64,000 bases of DNA, from contig JBJENE010000018.1 in the NCBI GenBank assembly GCA_051880035.1, forward strand, positions 3,619 to 67,618. The letters run 5' to 3'. The position numbers were made by a program, and so were the translations under genes. The notes below the pieces were generated by a model. That model was not told the origin of the DNA. It worked only from the letters and a program-made list of their open reading frames with translations, and made no database searches. This document shows, piece after piece, positions 20,201 through 27,178 of this stretch (the stretch's first letter is position 1; each line of letters opens with the position of its first letter). The stretch is from Eshraghiella sp051880035. Its GTDB lineage: Bacteria > Bacillota > Clostridia > Lachnospirales > Lachnospiraceae.

Positions 20201-21162
20201 ACAATATCTCCTGCGCTTGCAAGAACCTCACCTGTTAATGTATCCACAACATCTTCAGCGAGCTTATGTCCTGTAATTCTGTTCTTGAAATGAAGTTTTT
20301 TGTTAAATTTGTAACGACCTACTTTCGCAAGATCGTACCTTCTTGGGTCAAAAAACATAGCATTAACAAGGCTCTCTGCACTGTCAACAGAAAGAGGCTC
20401 ACCCGGACGAATCTTCTTATATAATTCAAGAAGTCCATCTTCGTAGCTTCCGTTAGGATTCTTCTCCGTAACAGCCGGATCCTTGGCAATACTTGCCAAA
20501 ATCTTAGGCTCCTCGCCGAACAGTTTGATAATCTCTGCATTGGTACCAAAACCAAGTGCTCTGATTAAAACGGTTACAGGAACCTTTCTTGTTCTATCTA
20601 CACGCACAGAAAAAACATCATTAGAGTCTGTCTCATACTCCAACCATGCTCCTCTGTTTGGGATTACCGTACATGAATATAACTTTTTACCGATTTTGTC
20701 ATGACCGATTTCGTAATAAATTCCCGGAGAACGAACCAACTGGCTTACGATTACTCGCTCTGCACCGTTGATAACGAATGTTCCGGTCTCTGTCATCAAA
20801 GGAAGGTCACCCATGAAAATGTCATGCTCTTTAATCTCGTCCGTCTCTTTGTTGTAAAGTCGTACTTTAACCTTCAAAGGAGCCGCATACGTAGCATCTC
20901 TTTCCTTGCACTCCTCGATGGAATACTTTCTGTCCTCTTCACACAGAACAAAATCAACAAATTCCAGGCTTAAGTGTCCGCTGTAGTCTGTAATCGGTGA
21001 TATATCCTCGAATACTTCCTTGAGTCCTGTATCCAAAAACCACTGATATGAATTCTTCTGAACTTCAATCAGATTAGGCATTTCAAGAACTTCTTTCTGT
21101 CTTGAGTAACTCATTCGGACATTCTTGCCATATTTCTTAGGACGTAATCTGTTTTTCTCCAT
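17290..21162 (-). CDS. rpoB: RNA polymerase beta subunit
   Basis: A 1290-residue RpoB. The rifampicin-pocket region reads [31 protein letters not shown]; the wild-type-like residues are present at the usual resistance positions. Also seen are [34 protein letters not shown] and [27 protein letters not shown]. The C-terminus ends in an acidic tail ([20 protein letters not shown]). It begins after a 270-bp gap from rplL that holds a terminator and a promoter, and it is co-transcribed with rpoC. Confidence 0.99.
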   Translation of the reverse strand: [1290 protein letters not shown]

Positions 21163-21248
21163 TGACGTTTCACCCCTAGCGCTTTCTATATATTCTAATC
21201 ATCATTTTACAGGCAATGAGCCTGTTCTTCCATAATGATGCATCGTCC

Positions 21249-21277
21249 ATATTAACACAAATAATTTTTGAAGTCAA
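21249..21277 (-). promoter_or_regulatory. Sigma-A-type promoter upstream of rpoB
   Basis: On the minus strand TTGACT (21272-21277) and TAATAT (21249-21254) are separated by 17 bp. It lies between the rplL-rpoB terminator and rpoB, so rpoBC can be transcribed apart from rplJL. The remaining bases of the 270-bp gap are AT-rich with no ORF. Confidence 0.65.
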
Positions 21278-21327
21278 CAATTTTATTATGTTTTTTAATA
21301 TTTTTCTGATATACAGATATAATATAA

Positions 21328-21361
21328 AAGAAAAGCTCCGGAGATACATGTACCTCCGAAG
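21328..21361 (-). terminator. Terminator/attenuator between rplL and rpoB
   Basis: A 9-bp stem (21335-21343 with 21353-21361, one G-U pair) carries a further palindromic top and is followed on the minus strand by TTTTCTTTT. Partial termination here is known for ribosomal protein/rpoBC operons and would set different levels of L7/L12 and polymerase. Confidence 0.8.
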
Positions 21362-21432
21362 CATATCCTTTGTATCTTATGTCATTCCGTATTCCGGATG
21401 GCAAAAATTTTTACGAAATTTCTATTGGCGAA

Positions 21433-21798
21433 TTACTTTAATTCAACCTTAGCGCCTTCAGCTTCAAGTTTCTTCTGGATATCTTCAGCTTCTTCCTTAG
21501 ATGCGCCTTCCTTAATTGTCTTAGGAGCTCCGTCTACGAGATCCTTAGCTTCTTTAAGACCAAGACCTGTGATTTCACGAACAACCTTGATAACCTTAAC
21601 CTTAGCTTCTCCTGCTGATGCTAATACTACATCAAATTCTGTCTTCTCTTCTGCTGCCGGACCTGCTGCTCCTGCTGCTGCAACTACAACGCCTGCTGCT
21701 GCAGATACGCCGAACTCTTCTTCACATGCTTTAACAAGATCATTTAATTCTAATACTGATAAACCTTTGATTACTTCAATAATTTCCTGAGTTGTCAT
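21433..21798 (-). CDS. rplL: 50S ribosomal protein L7/L12
   Basis: A 121-residue L7/L12: N-terminal dimerisation helix (TTQEIIEVIKGLSVLELNDLVKACEEEFGVSAAA), Ala/Gly-rich hinge, and C-terminal domain with KVKVIKVVREITGLGLKEAKDLVDGAPK. It forms the ribosomal stalk that binds translation factors, anchored by L10. It is 51 bp downstream of rplJ with an SD (GGAGGAAAAT), under the L10 leader. Confidence 0.98.
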   Translation of the reverse strand: MTTQEIIEVIKGLSVLELNDLVKACEEEFGVSAAAGVVVAAAGAAGPAAEEKTEFDVVLASAGEAKVKVIKVVREITGLGLKEAKDLVDGAPKTIKEGASKEEAEDIQKKLEAEGAKVELK

Positions 21799-21849
21799 TT
21801 TAATTTTCCTCCATTAATTATAATAAATAGTTAAAATAGTTTCTAAAGC

Positions 21850-22338
21850 TTAAGCTTCTTTCTGCTCTGCAATCTGCTTAATAACACGAGCAAAATTGGT
21901 AATAGGAGACTGGATGCTTCCAAGGAATTTGGAAATAAGTTCGTCTCTTGATGGGATTGTAGCAATAACATTGATAGACTTGCTATCATAATATGTGCCT
22001 TCAATCACACCTGATTTTAATTCAAGAGCCGGTGCTGTCTTAGCAAAATCATAAAGGATTTTAGCCGGAACTGTTGCATCTTCTTTTGAAATAGCTATTG
22101 CTGTAGGACCTTCCAGATCTGCCACAAGGGCTTCAAATTCTGTTCCTGCAACCGCACGCTTAATCATTGTATTCTTGTAAACTTTATATACGACACCTGA
22201 TTCTCTCATTTTCTTACGAAGTACAGTATCCTGTTCTACTGTAAGTCCACGATAGTCGGCAAGCACTGCTGCCTTGGCACCGTTAAGAGCTTCAATGATT
22301 TCATCAACGACAGGCTTCTTAATTTCAACCTTTGCCAT
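21850..22338 (-). CDS. rplJ: 50S ribosomal protein L10
   Basis: L10 of 162 residues, starting MAKVEIKKPVVDEIIEAL. The frame stays open upstream to 22449, but that part is the L10 leader/attenuator RNA. The ATG at 22338 has AAGGAGG 8 nt upstream and matches the family start. L10 holds the L7/L12 dimers on the ribosome, and in many bacteria the L10-L12 complex represses its own operon by binding the leader. Confidence 0.97.
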   Translation of the reverse strand: MAKVEIKKPVVDEIIEALNGAKAAVLADYRGLTVEQDTVLRKKMRESGVVYKVYKNTMIKRAVAGTEFEALVADLEGPTAIAISKEDATVPAKILYDFAKTAPALELKSGVIEGTYYDSKSINVIATIPSRDELISKFLGSIQSPITNFARVIKQIAEQKEA

Positions 22339-22417
22339 GAGTAGTTCCTCCTTATAGAATATTTCGTAATTATGCCATGATTTCTCATGAAAGGTATGCG
22401 GCTTTTGCCTTGTACCT

Positions 22418-22450
22418 AAAAAATGCCTCCCGCAGACGCGAAGAGGCATT
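22418..22450 (-). terminator. Attenuator terminator in the rplJL leader
   Basis: Stem AATGCCTC/GAGGCATT (22443-22450 with 22422-22429), followed on the minus strand by TTTTTA. It lies after the L10 leader core and about 80 nt before rplJ, the position expected for a leader-controlled attenuator. Confidence 0.82.
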
Positions 22451-22451
22451 A

Positions 22452-22548
22452 AAAGTCAAATCGTACTTAAAAATCTCCTCGGCAGGCGGTATCCTTATGC
22501 CTTACGGCACCTGCTGTCTACGGCAACGGCTGTAATATACAGCCGACA
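22452..22548 (-). ncRNA. L10 (rplJL) ribosomal protein leader
   Basis: The minus-strand RNA contains GUUGCCGUAGACAGCAGGUG and ACCGCCUGCCGAGG, which match the conserved core of the L10 leader as I remember it. The two arms flank a short hairpin. Expected role: binding of L10(L12)4 favours the downstream terminator. Confidence 0.85.
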
Positions 22549-22554
22549 GGTGAT

Positions 22555-22583
22555 ATAATATCATCCATGCATTATTTTGTCAA
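22555..22583 (-). promoter_or_regulatory. Sigma-A promoter for rplJL
   Basis: Minus-strand TTGACA (22578-22583) and TATTAT (22555-22560) are 17 bp apart, directly after the rplA stop and just before the L10 leader. This separates rplJL from the rplKA transcript. Confidence 0.8.
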
Positions 22584-22591
22584 ATATTTTA

Positions 22592-23287
22592 TTATGCTAA
22601 ATATTTGGAAGTATCAACCTTTACTCCGGGACCCATTGTGGATGTAAGAGTAATGTTCTTAAGATACTGTCCCTTTACAGCTGCAGGTTTAGCCTTAACA
22701 ATGGCATCCATAACAGCTTTGAAGTTCTCAGCAAGCTGCTCCTCTGAGAAAGAAACCTTTCCGACAGGAACATGTACGATATTTGTCTTATCAAGTCTGT
22801 ACTCAATCTTACCTGCTTTAATATCTTCAATAGCCTTTGTAACATCCATTGTAACTGTGCCGGCCTTTGGATTAGGCATTAATCCTTTAGGTCCGAGTAC
22901 TCGTCCGAGACGACCTACAACGCCCATCATATCAGGTGTAGCAACAACAACATCGAATTCAAACCATCCGTCATTCTGAATCTTAGGGATGAGTTCTTCT
23001 CCTCCTACGAAATCAGCTCCTGCTGCTTCAGCTTCTGTAGCCTTTGCACCTTTAGCGAATACAAGAACTCTTACTGTCTTACCTGTTCCGTGAGGAAGTA
23101 CTACTGCACCACGAATCTGCTGGTCAGCATGACGACCGTCACAACCTGTTCTGATATGAGCTTCAACTGTCTCATCAAATTTTGCTGTAGATGCCTTCTT
23201 AACCAATGCAACGGCATCCTCTGCTGTATAAAGTGCTGCGCGGTCAATTAATTTAGCCGCCTCAACATATTTCTTGCCTCTTTTCAT
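22592..23287 (-). CDS. rplA: 50S ribosomal protein L1
   Basis: L1 of 231 residues, starting MKRGKKYVEAAKLIDRAALY. It contains the family signature GTGKTVRVLVFAKG and the segment GRLGRVLGPKGLMPNPKAGTV. The open frame extends 15 codons upstream, but the ATG at 23287 has AGGAGG at the right distance and is the conserved start. L1 binds 23S rRNA at the E-site stalk and can repress rplKA translation. A candidate L1-binding hairpin is just upstream. Confidence 0.97.
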   Translation of the reverse strand: MKRGKKYVEAAKLIDRAALYTAEDAVALVKKASTAKFDETVEAHIRTGCDGRHADQQIRGAVVLPHGTGKTVRVLVFAKGAKATEAEAAGADFVGGEELIPKIQNDGWFEFDVVVATPDMMGVVGRLGRVLGPKGLMPNPKAGTVTMDVTKAIEDIKAGKIEYRLDKTNIVHVPVGKVSFSEEQLAENFKAVMDAIVKAKPAAVKGQYLKNITLTSTMGPGVKVDTSKYLA

Positions 23288-23302
23288 TTTAAAAACCTCC
23301 TG

Positions 23303-23330
23303 GTGGTATTTGCGGGGTCTGCCCTCCCAC
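23303..23330 (-). promoter_or_regulatory. Candidate L1-binding leader motif before rplA
   Basis: A 28-nt motif (GUGGGAGGG...CCCGCAAAUACCAC on the minus strand) ends 15 nt before the rplA ATG. Nearly the same motif precedes rplK at 23821-23848. Inverted GUGG/CCAC ends and a GGG/CCC core suggest a hairpin next to the SD. Confidence 0.55.
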
Positions 23331-23373
23331 AACTCTGTACGGTTATAAGAAACCGCTCTACATACTGTTAATC

Positions 23374-23799
23374 TTAATCTTCTACGGTAATACCCATACT
23401 TCTTGCTGTTCCTGCAATCATGCTCATTGCTGCTTCAAGGGAACCTGCATTTAAGTCAGGCATCTTTGTTTCTGCAATCTTCTGAAGGTCTGCTTTGGAA
23501 ATCTTTGCAACCTTTGTCTTGTTAGGTACAGCAGAACCTGATTTAAGGTTACATGCCTTTTTAAGAAGAACAGCTGCAGGTGGAGTTTTTGTTATAAAAC
23601 TGAAGCTTCTGTCTGCATATACTGTAATGACAACAGGGACGATTGTATCTCCCATATCTGCTGTCTTTGCGTTGAACTGCTTTGTAAATTCAACGATGTT
23701 AACACCATGCTGTCCAAGTGCAGGTCCAACCGGTGGAGCCGGTGTTGCCTTGCCAGCAGGAATCTGTAATTTGATATAACCTGTTACTTTCTTTGCCAT
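23374..23799 (-). CDS. rplK: 50S ribosomal protein L11
   Basis: L11 of 141 residues: MAKKVTGYIKLQIPAGKATPAPPVGPALGQHGVNI, then FNAKT, the proline-rich hinge TKTPPAAVLL, and the C-terminal RNA-binding GTARSMGITVE. An open frame continues 34 codons upstream, but AAAATAATG spacing and an AGGAGG SD place the start at 23799. L11 forms the GTPase-associated centre with L10 and L7/L12 and is needed for RelA/Rel activation. Confidence 0.97.
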   Translation of the reverse strand: MAKKVTGYIKLQIPAGKATPAPPVGPALGQHGVNIVEFTKQFNAKTADMGDTIVPVVITVYADRSFSFITKTPPAAVLLKKACNLKSGSAVPNKTKVAKISKADLQKIAETKMPDLNAGSLEAAMSMIAGTARSMGITVED

Positions 23800-23820
23800 T
23801 TTGGCACCTCCTAAAATAAT

Positions 23821-23848
23821 GTGGTAATTGCGGGAATCACCCTCCCAC
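23821..23848 (-). promoter_or_regulatory. Candidate L1-binding leader motif before rplK
   Basis: GUGGGAGGG...CCCGCAAUUACCAC on the minus strand, 22 nt before the rplK ATG, nearly identical to the motif at 23303-23330. Two copies in one operon fit the known translational autoregulation by L1. Confidence 0.55.
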
Positions 23849-23946
23849 AGCAAGTCCAAAAACTGAACTTCCAAAGATTCTCGAATTGCTCCTCGAATCA
23901 TCTATCCGTCAAATGGCTCTGCCACCCTTCGAATCAATTTAATGTA

Positions 23947-24474
23947 CTACATATGGCGTATCTCGTCAAAGCTTAACTCGACAGGAGTCTCACGGCCAAA
24001 CATGTCAACCATGATTGTAACCATCTGTTTGCCTTCGTTGATACTCTTAATCATGCCAACTGTATTTTCCCAAACTCCGGATATTGCAACAATAGTATCT
24101 CCTACTTTGTAATCAACCGCAGCCTTGAAGTTAATACCAAGGTTCTTCATTTCTTCATCCGTAAGCGGAACCGGCTTGGATCCCGGACCTACAAACCCTG
24201 TAACTCCTCTGGTATTTCTGACTACATACCAGGTGTCATCATTCATATACATATGAATAAGAACATATCCCGGAAAAAGCTTCTTCTGAACCTGTTTCTT
24301 GGCTCCGGTCTTAGTAACCTCAACAACCGTTTCAAGCGGAACCGATACTTCAAGTATCTGGTCCTGAAGATTTCTGTTTTCGATAGTCTTCTCAATGTTA
24401 GCTTTTACTTTGTTCTCATAGCCTGAATATGTGTGAACCACATACCAGCAGGCTCCTGACATTTCTTCTGACAT
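23947..24474 (-). CDS. nusG: Transcription elongation/antitermination factor NusG
   Basis: This 175-residue NusG has the NGN domain (CWYVVHTYSGYENKVKANIEK, FPGYVLIHM, WYVVRNTRGVTGFVG) and a C-terminal KOW domain (GDTIVAISGVWENTVGMIKSI). It binds the beta-prime clamp helices and modulates pausing and termination. It lies 60 bp after secE, the usual order, with SD AAAGGTG. Confidence 0.97.
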   Translation of the reverse strand: MSEEMSGACWYVVHTYSGYENKVKANIEKTIENRNLQDQILEVSVPLETVVEVTKTGAKKQVQKKLFPGYVLIHMYMNDDTWYVVRNTRGVTGFVGPGSKPVPLTDEEMKNLGINFKAAVDYKVGDTIVAISGVWENTVGMIKSINEGKQMVTIMVDMFGRETPVELSFDEIRHM

Positions 24475-24534
24475 CTGATCACCTTTCCCTAACCCGGTCT
24501 GGCCGAATGCCAGACGCCTAGTCTCTTTTACTTA

Positions 24535-24822
24535 TTAAACAATCATTTCCAATCCCAGACGAATAATAAAGTCCAAAATAGCGATTATAACTCCAATACA
24601 TGCTGAGCTAATGAGAACTGTTATTGTCTGTTTTAAAAGAGATTGACGGCTAGGCCAGATAATCTTCTTGAATTCTGCTTTCATCTGTGAGAAGAAACTT
24701 TCTTTCTTGTCAGATTTCTTCTTAGCCTTAACAGGTTTAGCTGTCCTGGCTGCCACATCTTCAACGGTAACATTTTCAAAATCCTGTTCGCCGTTCAAGA
24801 TTTTCTTCTCAGAATCACCCAT
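24535..24822 (-). CDS. secE: Protein translocase subunit SecE
   Basis: A 95-residue SecE. A charged N-terminal half of about 40 residues precedes the conserved amphipathic segment FFSQMKAEFKKIIWPSRQSLLKQT and one C-terminal membrane helix (VLISSACIGVIIAILDFIIRLG). It stabilises SecY in the inner membrane. Position between rpmG and nusG is standard. Confidence 0.95.
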   Translation of the reverse strand: MGDSEKKILNGEQDFENVTVEDVAARTAKPVKAKKKSDKKESFFSQMKAEFKKIIWPSRQSLLKQTITVLISSACIGVIIAILDFIIRLGLEMIV

Positions 24823-24848
24823 TATAACTGACCTCCATATTAAAGAAA

Positions 24849-24998
24849 TTATTTTGTCTCTTTATGCATTGTGTGTGCCTTGCAGAACTTACAATATTTC
24901 TTTGTTTCCATTCTGTCAGGATGTGTTTTCTTATCCTTTGTCATATTGTAGTTACGCTGTTTGCACTCTGTACAAGCTAATGTTATCTTTACACGCAC
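24849..24998 (-). CDS. rpmG: 50S ribosomal protein L33 (zinc type)
   Basis: A 49-residue L33 starting at a GTG (24998) with GGAGG 8 nt upstream. Two CxxC pairs, C9/C12 (CTEC) and C36/C39 (CKFC), are present, so this is the zinc-binding form. KITLACTECKQRNYNM and KKYCKFCKAHTMHKE are typical. It is the first gene of the rpmG-secE-nusG-rplK-rplA unit. Confidence 0.95.
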   Translation of the reverse strand: MRVKITLACTECKQRNYNMTKDKKTHPDRMETKKYCKFCKAHTMHKETK

Positions 24999-25081
24999 GA
25001 CTGACACCTCCAATTAATATTAACTAATATCTCTATGAATTTTGGGCATAAAAAAAAGCCCTTACTTCCCGTAGCTTACAT

Positions 25082-25111
25082 ACTATACCACATACGAAAT
25101 ATGGAAGTCAA
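25082..25111 (-). promoter_or_regulatory. Sigma-A-type promoter for rpmG-secE-nusG-rplKA
   Basis: Minus-strand TTGACT (25106-25111) and TATAGT (25082-25087) are 18 bp apart. The roughly 70-nt leader to rpmG includes a T8 run at about 25052-25059 after a weak GC stem. The 260-bp gap otherwise holds only the divergent promoter at 25150-25178. Confidence 0.6.
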
Positions 25112-25149
25112 CTATTTTTTCTTATAATAAAAAAATTTTTAAATAAGTG

Positions 25150-25178
25150 ATGACATTTTGCAATAAATGATATATAAT
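25150..25178 (+). promoter_or_regulatory. Sigma-A promoter for the FliD-like gene
   Basis: ATGACA (25150-25155) and TATAAT (25173-25178) are 17 bp apart, about 85 bp before the start codon. No sigma-D motif was seen here, in contrast to flgM and hag. Confidence 0.65.
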
Positions 25179-25262
25179 ATAGATGTAAAAATGGATTTTT
25201 TATATACATATCTTTCTTTAATTATACCACATTAATCGTAAGAGAACAAGGAGGTGACTGTT

Positions 25263-26540
25263 ATGATTAGCAATGTATATAATTACTATATGTCTGCGTA
25301 TGGCAATAAACCATACTCTCGTCATAGTGCCCACAATAAAAACGAATTGCGCGATATATATAAGAATATTGTAAAGCTTAACAGAACCAGCCCTTTTTAT
25401 AATGTGGATGTTTCGGAAGAATCCCAGAAGCGTGCCATTGATATTAAGGAGACGGCAAGAAGCCTTTCCGACATTACGGATGAGCTTACTGATGCTTCTG
25501 ACGGCAACATGACATTTAAGAGCATTGCCGAATCCAGTAACGAAGATCTTGTTTCTGTTGAATATATAGGTGACAATACCACGGCGGGTTCATCTAAGAA
25601 GTTTACAATCGGAGTTAAGCAGTTAGCTTCCCCTCAGGTTAATACGGGTAAATACTTAAATCCCCGTGCGAGAAGTCTTTTCACAGGTAAATATTCATTT
25701 GATGTTAATATTTCATCAATTACATATGAACTGGAATTTTCCGTAAAGGATGGCGAGAATAACCTGGATGTCCAGAATAAGTTAGCAAGACTCATCAATA
25801 AATCCAATATCGGACTGACTGCCGAAGTTGATACTGATTCAGACGGTCACACAGCTTTGGCTCTTACTTCCAATATGACCGGTTTAGGAAGCAAGCCTGT
25901 TATCTTTACGGTTACCGACGATAATACATCGGCACTTTCCGGAGTTGTGGATACTTTCGGGCTCAATCGTACTACCCAGTATCCTGCCAATGCCGTATTT
26001 GAACTTAACGGTGATACCAAGGTTTCTTCTTCAAATACCTTTACGGTCGACAAGGCATTTGAGATTACATTAAATAATATAAGCGGCGAAGGCGAAGTCG
26101 CTACCATAGGTCTTCGTCAGAATATGGACTCTCTGGTAGAGAGTATCCACCAGCTGGCCAACAGCTATAATAATTTAACTGTTCTGGCCGGTCAGGGCAC
26201 AAGTTCGGGAAGCCACAGGCTGTATAACGACTTGTCGGCAATCGCCGCCAGATATAATGATGTTCTTGTTGCTAACGGATTATCTGTTAATGATGACGGA
26301 TTAATAGAAATTGATGATGATAAGTTAAGACAGGCTGCTTTTGAAGGTTCCCTTCTGGATACGCTTTCCCAGATAGGCAAATTCAAAAACGCCGTTCAGA
26401 ATAAAGCGAATGCTATAATGATTAATCCTATGGAGTACATCAACAAATCCATTATAAGCTACAAGAACCCCGCAAGACCAAGTGGTGATCCATATACCAC
26501 TTCAATCTACTCAGGCATGATGTATAACGGATATTGCTAA
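25263..26540 (+). CDS. FliD-like flagellar hook-associated protein, stand-alone
   Basis: A 425-residue protein without a signal peptide. The first 40 residues are Tyr/Asn-rich (MISNVYNYYMSAYG). The middle has FliD/hook-associated features: FTIGVKQLASPQVNTGKYL, LALTSNMTGLGSKPVIFTV and VESIHQLANSYNNLTVLA. The end, GMMYNGYC, is unusual, with a C-terminal Cys. The ATG at 25263 has AAGGAGG 8 nt upstream; the earlier GTG at 25254 overlaps that SD. It lies 16 kb from the flagellar operon, on the opposite strand, and is monocistronic. It may be an alternative cap or junction protein; classical FliD is at 42634. Assignment is from pattern only. Confidence 0.6.
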   Translation: MISNVYNYYMSAYGNKPYSRHSAHNKNELRDIYKNIVKLNRTSPFYNVDVSEESQKRAIDIKETARSLSDITDELTDASDGNMTFKSIAESSNEDLVSVEYIGDNTTAGSSKKFTIGVKQLASPQVNTGKYLNPRARSLFTGKYSFDVNISSITYELEFSVKDGENNLDVQNKLARLINKSNIGLTAEVDTDSDGHTALALTSNMTGLGSKPVIFTVTDDNTSALSGVVDTFGLNRTTQYPANAVFELNGDTKVSSSNTFTVDKAFEITLNNISGEGEVATIGLRQNMDSLVESIHQLANSYNNLTVLAGQGTSSGSHRLYNDLSAIAARYNDVLVANGLSVNDDGLIEIDDDKLRQAAFEGSLLDTLSQIGKFKNAVQNKANAIMINPMEYINKSIISYKNPARPSGDPYTTSIYSGMMYNGYC

Positions 26541-26541
26541 A

Positions 26542-26576
26542 CTGCTTCTGTTTCGGTTGGTACAGAGGCAGTTTTT
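26542..26576 (+). terminator. Terminator of the FliD-like gene
   Basis: Stem CTGCTTCTGT/ACAGAGGCAG (26542-26551 with 26562-26571, one G-U) followed by TTTTT. It overlaps the stop codon of the convergent sigma-factor gene. Confidence 0.85.
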
Positions 26577-27138
26577 ATGTTGTATCTACTCCTTCTTCTT
26601 CAAGTATTTCTTTTAACCTTCTCCTGCTTCGCAATAATCTTTGAAGCGTGTTCTCTATGGTAAGATTCTCCTCTTTGGCAATCGACGATATTTTCATTCC
26701 TTCAAAATATTTCATATGCAGAAGTCTGCTGTCTGCTGGCGAAAGCCTGTCCATACATCTTTTCAGAACCTCTTTAAGAATGATGTCTTTCGTCCATTTA
26801 CCATCTTCATGCGCCCCTGTGGGAAGGTCCGAATTCCCGGTAAAAATCTCATCACAATATTCCAGTGTATATATCAGAGACTTTCTGCGCTTTAATTCCC
26901 GCGCAATATTAATACAATATTTTTCAAGATATTCTTTTCTTCTTGCCTCACTCCGTGTATTCCACCACCTTATATGCATAAGGGCGGTAAGAAATGCCTC
27001 ATCTACCACATCCCATGCATCTTCCGGGTCATCCGTAAGTTTTCGTACTTTCTCATAAAGAACATTTCCGTATGAGGAATAAAGTTCACTTATTTTTGAC
27101 TTATCGTATATAATAAAAAATCCCTCCAGTATTGTCAT
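26575..27138 (-). CDS. Small sigma-70 (ECF-like) factor
   Basis: A protein of up to 187 residues with region 2-like LYEKVRKLTDDPEDAWDVVDEAFLTALMHI and region 4-like LSPADSRLLHMKYFEGMKISSIAKEENLTIENTLQRLLRSRRRLKEIL, the latter a helix-turn-helix. The only ATG (27138) lacks an SD. A strong GGAGGG (27122-27127) sits 7 nt before an ATT at 27114, so an ATT start is possible, which would remove 8 residues. No anti-sigma gene with a membrane helix follows. The upstream 128-residue gene is a candidate partner. Targets unknown. Confidence 0.78.
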   Translation of the reverse strand: MTILEGFFIIYDKSKISELYSSYGNVLYEKVRKLTDDPEDAWDVVDEAFLTALMHIRWWNTRSEARRKEYLEKYCINIARELKRRKSLIYTLEYCDEIFTGNSDLPTGAHEDGKWTKDIILKEVLKRCMDRLSPADSRLLHMKYFEGMKISSIAKEENLTIENTLQRLLRSRRRLKEILEEEGVDTT

Positions 27139-27178
27139 TCTACAACACTAAAGAGATTTTTTTAGAAAAAGTCACACT

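Noticed and set aside
22339..22449. 37-codon N-terminal extension of rplJ
   Set aside because: It covers the attenuator hairpin, lacks an SD, and the family start with AAGGAGG is at 22338.
23801..23901. Extended rplK start at 23901
   Set aside because: The 34 extra codons cover the L1-type motif; the conserved start MAKKVTGY with AGGAGG is at 23799.
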